From: Nyssa sinensis
Lineage: Eukaryota; Streptophyta; Magnoliopsida; Cornales; Nyssaceae
Reading direction: 5' to 3'
Length of the DNA stretch: 64,000 nucleotides
Assembly: GCA_008638375.1 (NCBI GenBank)
Contig: CM018033.1
Coordinates: 11,937,880-12,001,879, forward strand
Position numbers and translations under genes: made by a program. The notes beneath the pieces are model-generated. The model searched no databases, had not been told where the DNA came from, and worked only from the letters and a program-made list of their open reading frames with translations. Below are positions 54,301-59,400 of this stretch, piece by piece. Every line of letters starts with the position of its first letter. Position 1 is the first letter of the stretch.

Positions 54301-56358
54301 GACAATAAACAGGTAGATTTTTAGGAAAACATTATAAAACATAATTTAAAAAAATAAATCCATGAATTTAATAATTTTATTGTTAATAAATAAATTAAAC
54401 ATTACAAATTGTTAATTGTTTTAGTCTTTGATATGTTGTATTTTTCTGCTAGTCAATAATTATTAGTTACTAATTATTTTTCAATTAAAATTTTTTTTTA
54501 AAACTAATTAAGTTTATTGCTAATAAATTTGAAGAAAGGAAAAAAAAAGTGACAATAAACAGGTAGATTTTTAGGAAAAAATTATAAAACATAATTTAAA
54601 AAAATAAATTCATGAATTTAATAATTTTATTGTTTATAAAAATAAATTAAACATTACAAATTGTTAATTTTTTTCGTCATTGATATGTTATATATTTTTG
54701 CTAGTCAATAATTGTTAGTTACTAACTCTTTGTCAATATAAATTTTTTTTTGATAGGTAATCTTTTTAAAAAAATTAAGTTTGTTGCTAATAAATTAAAA
54801 AGAGGAAAAAAAAGTGACAATAAATAGGTAGATTTTTAGGGAAAAATTATATAACATAATTTTAAAAAATAAATCCGAACTCAACCTCTCTATTCACACT
54901 TCCTAGCCAACCATGGGGTAGGGGAACGAAATTCCAAAGAAAGAAAAAAATACATACTAGAAGCTATTCTAGAAGCTGCAGCAAGAAAAAAAAAATTACA
55001 TAAAGGACCTAGAAGGTCCTGGAGACCTTGCGCAAAACAAAACAAAGACGAAAAAAAAGGGGAGGGGGGGGGGTCTGTGACTTGCGAGTTACGACGACTC
55101 CCCCAAAACCCCCCTCCTCTGTCATCTACCTCCCCGTCATCCCCGACCCCCAGGCCAAGCCGACTGCCGACCATAGACGAAGACGACGATCGATGGCTGC
55201 CGACGACTTCCGATGAACACCAAGGAAAGAAAAAAAAAATAGAATAGAAGATTGGAGAAGATTTTACATACCTTTGGCTTGATCGGAAGTTGCACAAGTC
55301 CAAATCGGACGCTTTACCAGACGCAAGCACTTTTTTTCAATGATCGGTGTCTTCAAAAGCTTATCGAAAGGTTGAATGAGAGAATAAAGGAAAAGTTCTT
55401 CAAGCTGGAAGTGAGACACGAAATAGCCGAACAGGTCGGTTCAAACTTCACTTCAGTTCCAGACTTTTCTTTGCTTTCTTTCACTTCAAATTAAGATTTT
55501 CAGTTGCTTTAGTCAATATCTTTGTCTCTATTCTCTGAATTCTGCCTGAACTTGCCAAGAATCTCTCTTTTTCTTTCACTAGTGACTGTTCTTTGTTGTT
55601 GCTTGTCTGTAACGCACGTTATCGTTCCGTAATGGATGTTTCGGCCGTGAATTTTTTCCAATCCGACTTATCGGTGTGTATTGGTCTCGGTACCTTGAAA
55701 ATCCGTTACATAATGGCCGTTACATAACGTAACGACCGATATTTAACACCATGCCGTGGAACAAGTAGTCATCTCAAAGGTTGAAGTCAACATAGTCTCG
55801 ATGGTTTGCGTCACGAATCTCCTGAGAGACGATAATTAAATCTAGACATGTAGCAGTACTCATCCTTCATCTTATCTAAACCTGCCACATGGACACGCAT
55901 GGATTGTAAGGCTAACACAACACAACTCAAAGCGTCAACAGTCTTGTTCACTACACCGGTGCGATGAGTAAAAACAAAAGTGTACTCCTGAAGAAACTCA
56001 ATCCACTTGGCATGTTTTTGACTCAACTTTCATTGTGAATGAAGGTATTTCAATGCCTCATGATCAAAGTACAATACAAACTCTTGAGGCAATAGGCTAA
56101 TACTGCCAATGCCATAATGATGGGGATCACAGATGCGGGTTTCACACATTTTAGGTGTTGGAAGAAGATTTAAATTTTGCATAATTATCTAAACTATTTA
56201 AATTGTCTAATTTTGGATAGTATTTAGTTTTCTTGTTTTGAGGATTAGATTGAGTTTTCCTTATTTTGAATCTGCCTATATAAAGCCATTGGATGTAATG
56301 GATTAGTACTTTGGAATGATTTGAATAACAGAATCTCTCAATTTCTCCCTCTTCCCCT

Positions 56359-56415
<57 letters not shown>

Positions 56416-59400
56416 TTGCTTTCTTTCTCCAATTCTACAATAGTAATTCTCTTACTTGGTCATGGATTTTCTGAAAAACATATCAGACATGCATTAAATG
56501 AGGTTGCCACGTCTTTCATGTGAGCCATAAATTATGGACATTTCAGCCTCTTATTGAATGAGATCTGCTAGTTCAAGCATTTTGTTACACGCTTGATATT
56601 CTAATTATACCACTAATTTTTCTTTATATCACGTGTTACAATTATAGTGGGGAATGGCAGTAAAGTGTGATTTTGAAGTGATGTCTGGTGTGTAAGGATC
56701 AAAATTTCGTTTCTTTTCCATCGAAACGACTGAAATGTTTCCGTTTCTTAGGGAACCGAAACGAAATACTAGTGAAATACCGAAATTCACATGTTTCTAT
56801 CGAAACAAAACTGTTTCCGTGGAAATATACCGAAACTAGTGGAAACATATCAAATCAGAGGAAAACATTTGTTTCGTATAAATAATAATTATAAAAGTTA
56901 GTAAAAGATAATATCCATTTATTTTTCAAGGATTAAGACTCAAAATGAAGATATTTCTATTATTTTTTCCTAAATTAATAGAAAAGTAGTGGGGGAAATA
57001 AAGTGTAGATAAACAATTATTTTAATACTTATAATAGGTTTAAATTGCTATTTGTTTTATACTTAGTTACTAATTATAATAGGTTTAAATCACTACTTGT
57101 TTTACTTATTATTTATATCTAACTTGTGTCAAATTGTCTAATTTGTGAATATTACATAGTATATATCTATTATGTTAAGGTATTATATTTAATTATAATA
57201 ATTTTACATATTTTATAATAAATATATAATAATTTCATATTATATAAAAAATTAGCTCTAATTTTTTTGTACTAGTTTTTAATTAATAAAGAGTTATTTG
57301 GTATTAATAACTCATTTGCATTTATGTTTTTTTTTTTTTTCAATTTCATCATAATATCTTCTTGTGTGGATGGACATGTTCCCTAAAACATTTACAATTA
57401 ATTATATTATTTATCTTCGCACATTCGTATATTTTACTTTATGTTTTCAATGTATTTCTATATATTTTAATTTTTTTTCACTATATTTCCGGAACGTTTC
57501 CGAATGTTTCCTTTTTTTGGGTGACCGAAACAACACTGCGAACGAAATTTTGATCCTTGCTGGTGTGACAACAACTCTCTCAAGGTTAGATTCTTGGAGC
57601 TTTTTTGCATCACTTCTAATAAAGCAGCTTTGGTGGCAGACATTTATTGTCTGTTCAGAGAAACAATGTGGTATGGGAGCCTTGACTTTTTTTGGGTCAT
57701 GTTAGGATTGGGAGGTAGAGTCCGTGGATGCTCTTTTTGATATATTGTATAGTGTCCGGATTCGTGGAGAGGAGGATGTTATGCAATGGATTCCCTGCTG
57801 GTCACGGAAGATTTGTTTTCCGATCTTACTATAGAGTTCTTTGTGGAGAAGCTAGCTTGGATTTTCCTTGGGAGGGTATTTGGAAGGTAAAAGCACACTT
57901 GGGTAAAAGGGGAAAGCTCACCTAACTGGTGTTGCATGAGTTGTCGGGCGGGGAAATCCCACAGTCATCTGTTACTTGAGGTTGTGGGGGGAGCTGTGAG
58001 CTCTCATTATTTTGCCTTTTGGCCTGTACAGGACTATGCCAGCCTCGGTCCTTGCATTGATGGCTTGATGGGGGGAGGGGTGCCCTTTTTGGAGACTCCG
58101 TAGTGTCTTGATGATGATGTCTCACTGCCTAATGTGGAAGGAGCGTAATAGATGCACTTTTGAGGATGTGGAGTCTTCTGTTTGTAGGCTAAAGATGATA
58201 TTTCTTGATACTTGCCATTTTTGAATTTCAGCATGTTATCCCAATTCTATACATGTTTTTGTAGATTTTTTGGAGGATCTCAATTGTATAGAAGGAGCTA
58301 ATCTTCAGCCCCTATTCTTTTGATATACATAGTTGTGGCCACTCTGGCGCTTTTCATTTATAATACTGTACATGTTACTTATAAAAGAAGGGTATCCACT
58401 AGGGCAAAAGCAATTAGTCTGTATTTCTGGGTATGGTGGTGTGATCAAACAAATTTAGGTCAGTCTTCAACTTGTGCACATCTGGGTTTTGACTTTGTAG
58501 TGCGTATAATTGAACAGGTTTCAAAATCTTTTCATTTTTCAGTTTTGTTGCCTCCTTTGTTCTTAAATGTCTTTTAAGGCTTGGGTTGCAAATTTACATT
58601 TTGGAGGTTCCAGAGAACTTCATGTAAATATAATCAGAACTACCACACGAGCTCGCTAAAATCATAAAACAATCAGAAATGGAAATTACTTAAATCATCC
58701 ATGTATAATATTTTGAAATTATTGAATAAATCATGTCACATAGGCTTCCAGAAATAATCAAATCTAGTGGCCTTTGGAATTCATTCTTAAGTTGGTTCCT
58801 GTTGTATATGATCCTTAGTTCAGTCTTATTTGTCTGAGTTGTTTGTGCCAAAACAAAATGTAACTCTGTTGTTGAAAATTGTCCCCTGCTAATGAACTGC
58901 TTGCGATTGCTTATTGCTTCCTAAATCCAGTTGTAAGTTACTTAAATTTCTGATATTAAGTTCATTAATTTATATAACTGATTGATGTGTATATGGTGTA
59001 GATTATCGGAAGAAGTCGTGGAAATGGAGCATGAGTTGAATGAGCTGCGAAAGCATATTTCTGCTCAAAGGATTCTTGTGCAGGATTTGCTGAGTGGTGC
59101 ATGCCATGAATTAGATGAGTGGAACCAAGCTCTTGGTGATATTGATGAAGCTCAGCATAATTCTAACAATTGTGAGCTTGAAGATCCCTTGCCAAACGAA
59201 GCAAAAGATCATAAGACGATATTTTTGGAGAACATTGATATTCTTCTGGCTGAGCATAAGGTGGATGAAGCAATAGAGGCGATAGATTCCGAAGAGAGAT
59301 TTTCTCAAGAGCTAAAAGGCTCAGGGGATACTTCATGTACTGAACCATCCTCTTACAAGTCTGCTTTTCTGAAAAGAAAGGCAATGCTTGAGGAACAGCT

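Larger units (their letters stand above)
48554..55761 (-). mobile_element. hAT DNA transposon, 7.2 kb, with TSD and TIRs
   Basis: Perfect 8-bp TSD CCGTGGAA (48554-48561 and 55754-55761) around a 7192-bp element (48562-55753) with perfect 13-bp TIRs, CATGGTGTTAAAT and ATTTAACACCATG. Subterminal GCGGTCGCGGTCGCAGTCGC (48595-48620) and multiple GTAAC/GTTAC words on both sides could be transposase-binding sites. On the minus strand it encodes a decayed transposase (49100-52470); upstream of that lies an A/T-rich tandem array (52640-54880). It sits inside the chromovirus, between the RNase H and the integrase zinc-binding part. Confidence 0.95.
46410..56448 (-). mobile_element. Chromovirus (Ty3/gypsy) with inverted LTRs, about 10 kb with inserts
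   Basis: From right to left on the minus strand: RNase H (55762-56117), integrase (48035-48553 and 46934-47613), chromodomain (46772-46933), polypurine-like AGAAGAAA, and a 3' LTR (46419-46724). At the right end the LTR (56118-56439) is on the + strand, so both outer ends are the same LTR end, TTCTACA. AGTAATT (46410-46416 and 56442-56448) flanks the whole unit. Gag, protease, RT and PBS are missing. A hAT transposon and a LINE fragment are inserted. Confidence 0.85.

Noticed and set aside
56151..56432. 93-codon minus-strand frame rich in Arg-Glu
   Set aside because: It is the (CT)n tract of the LTR read backwards.
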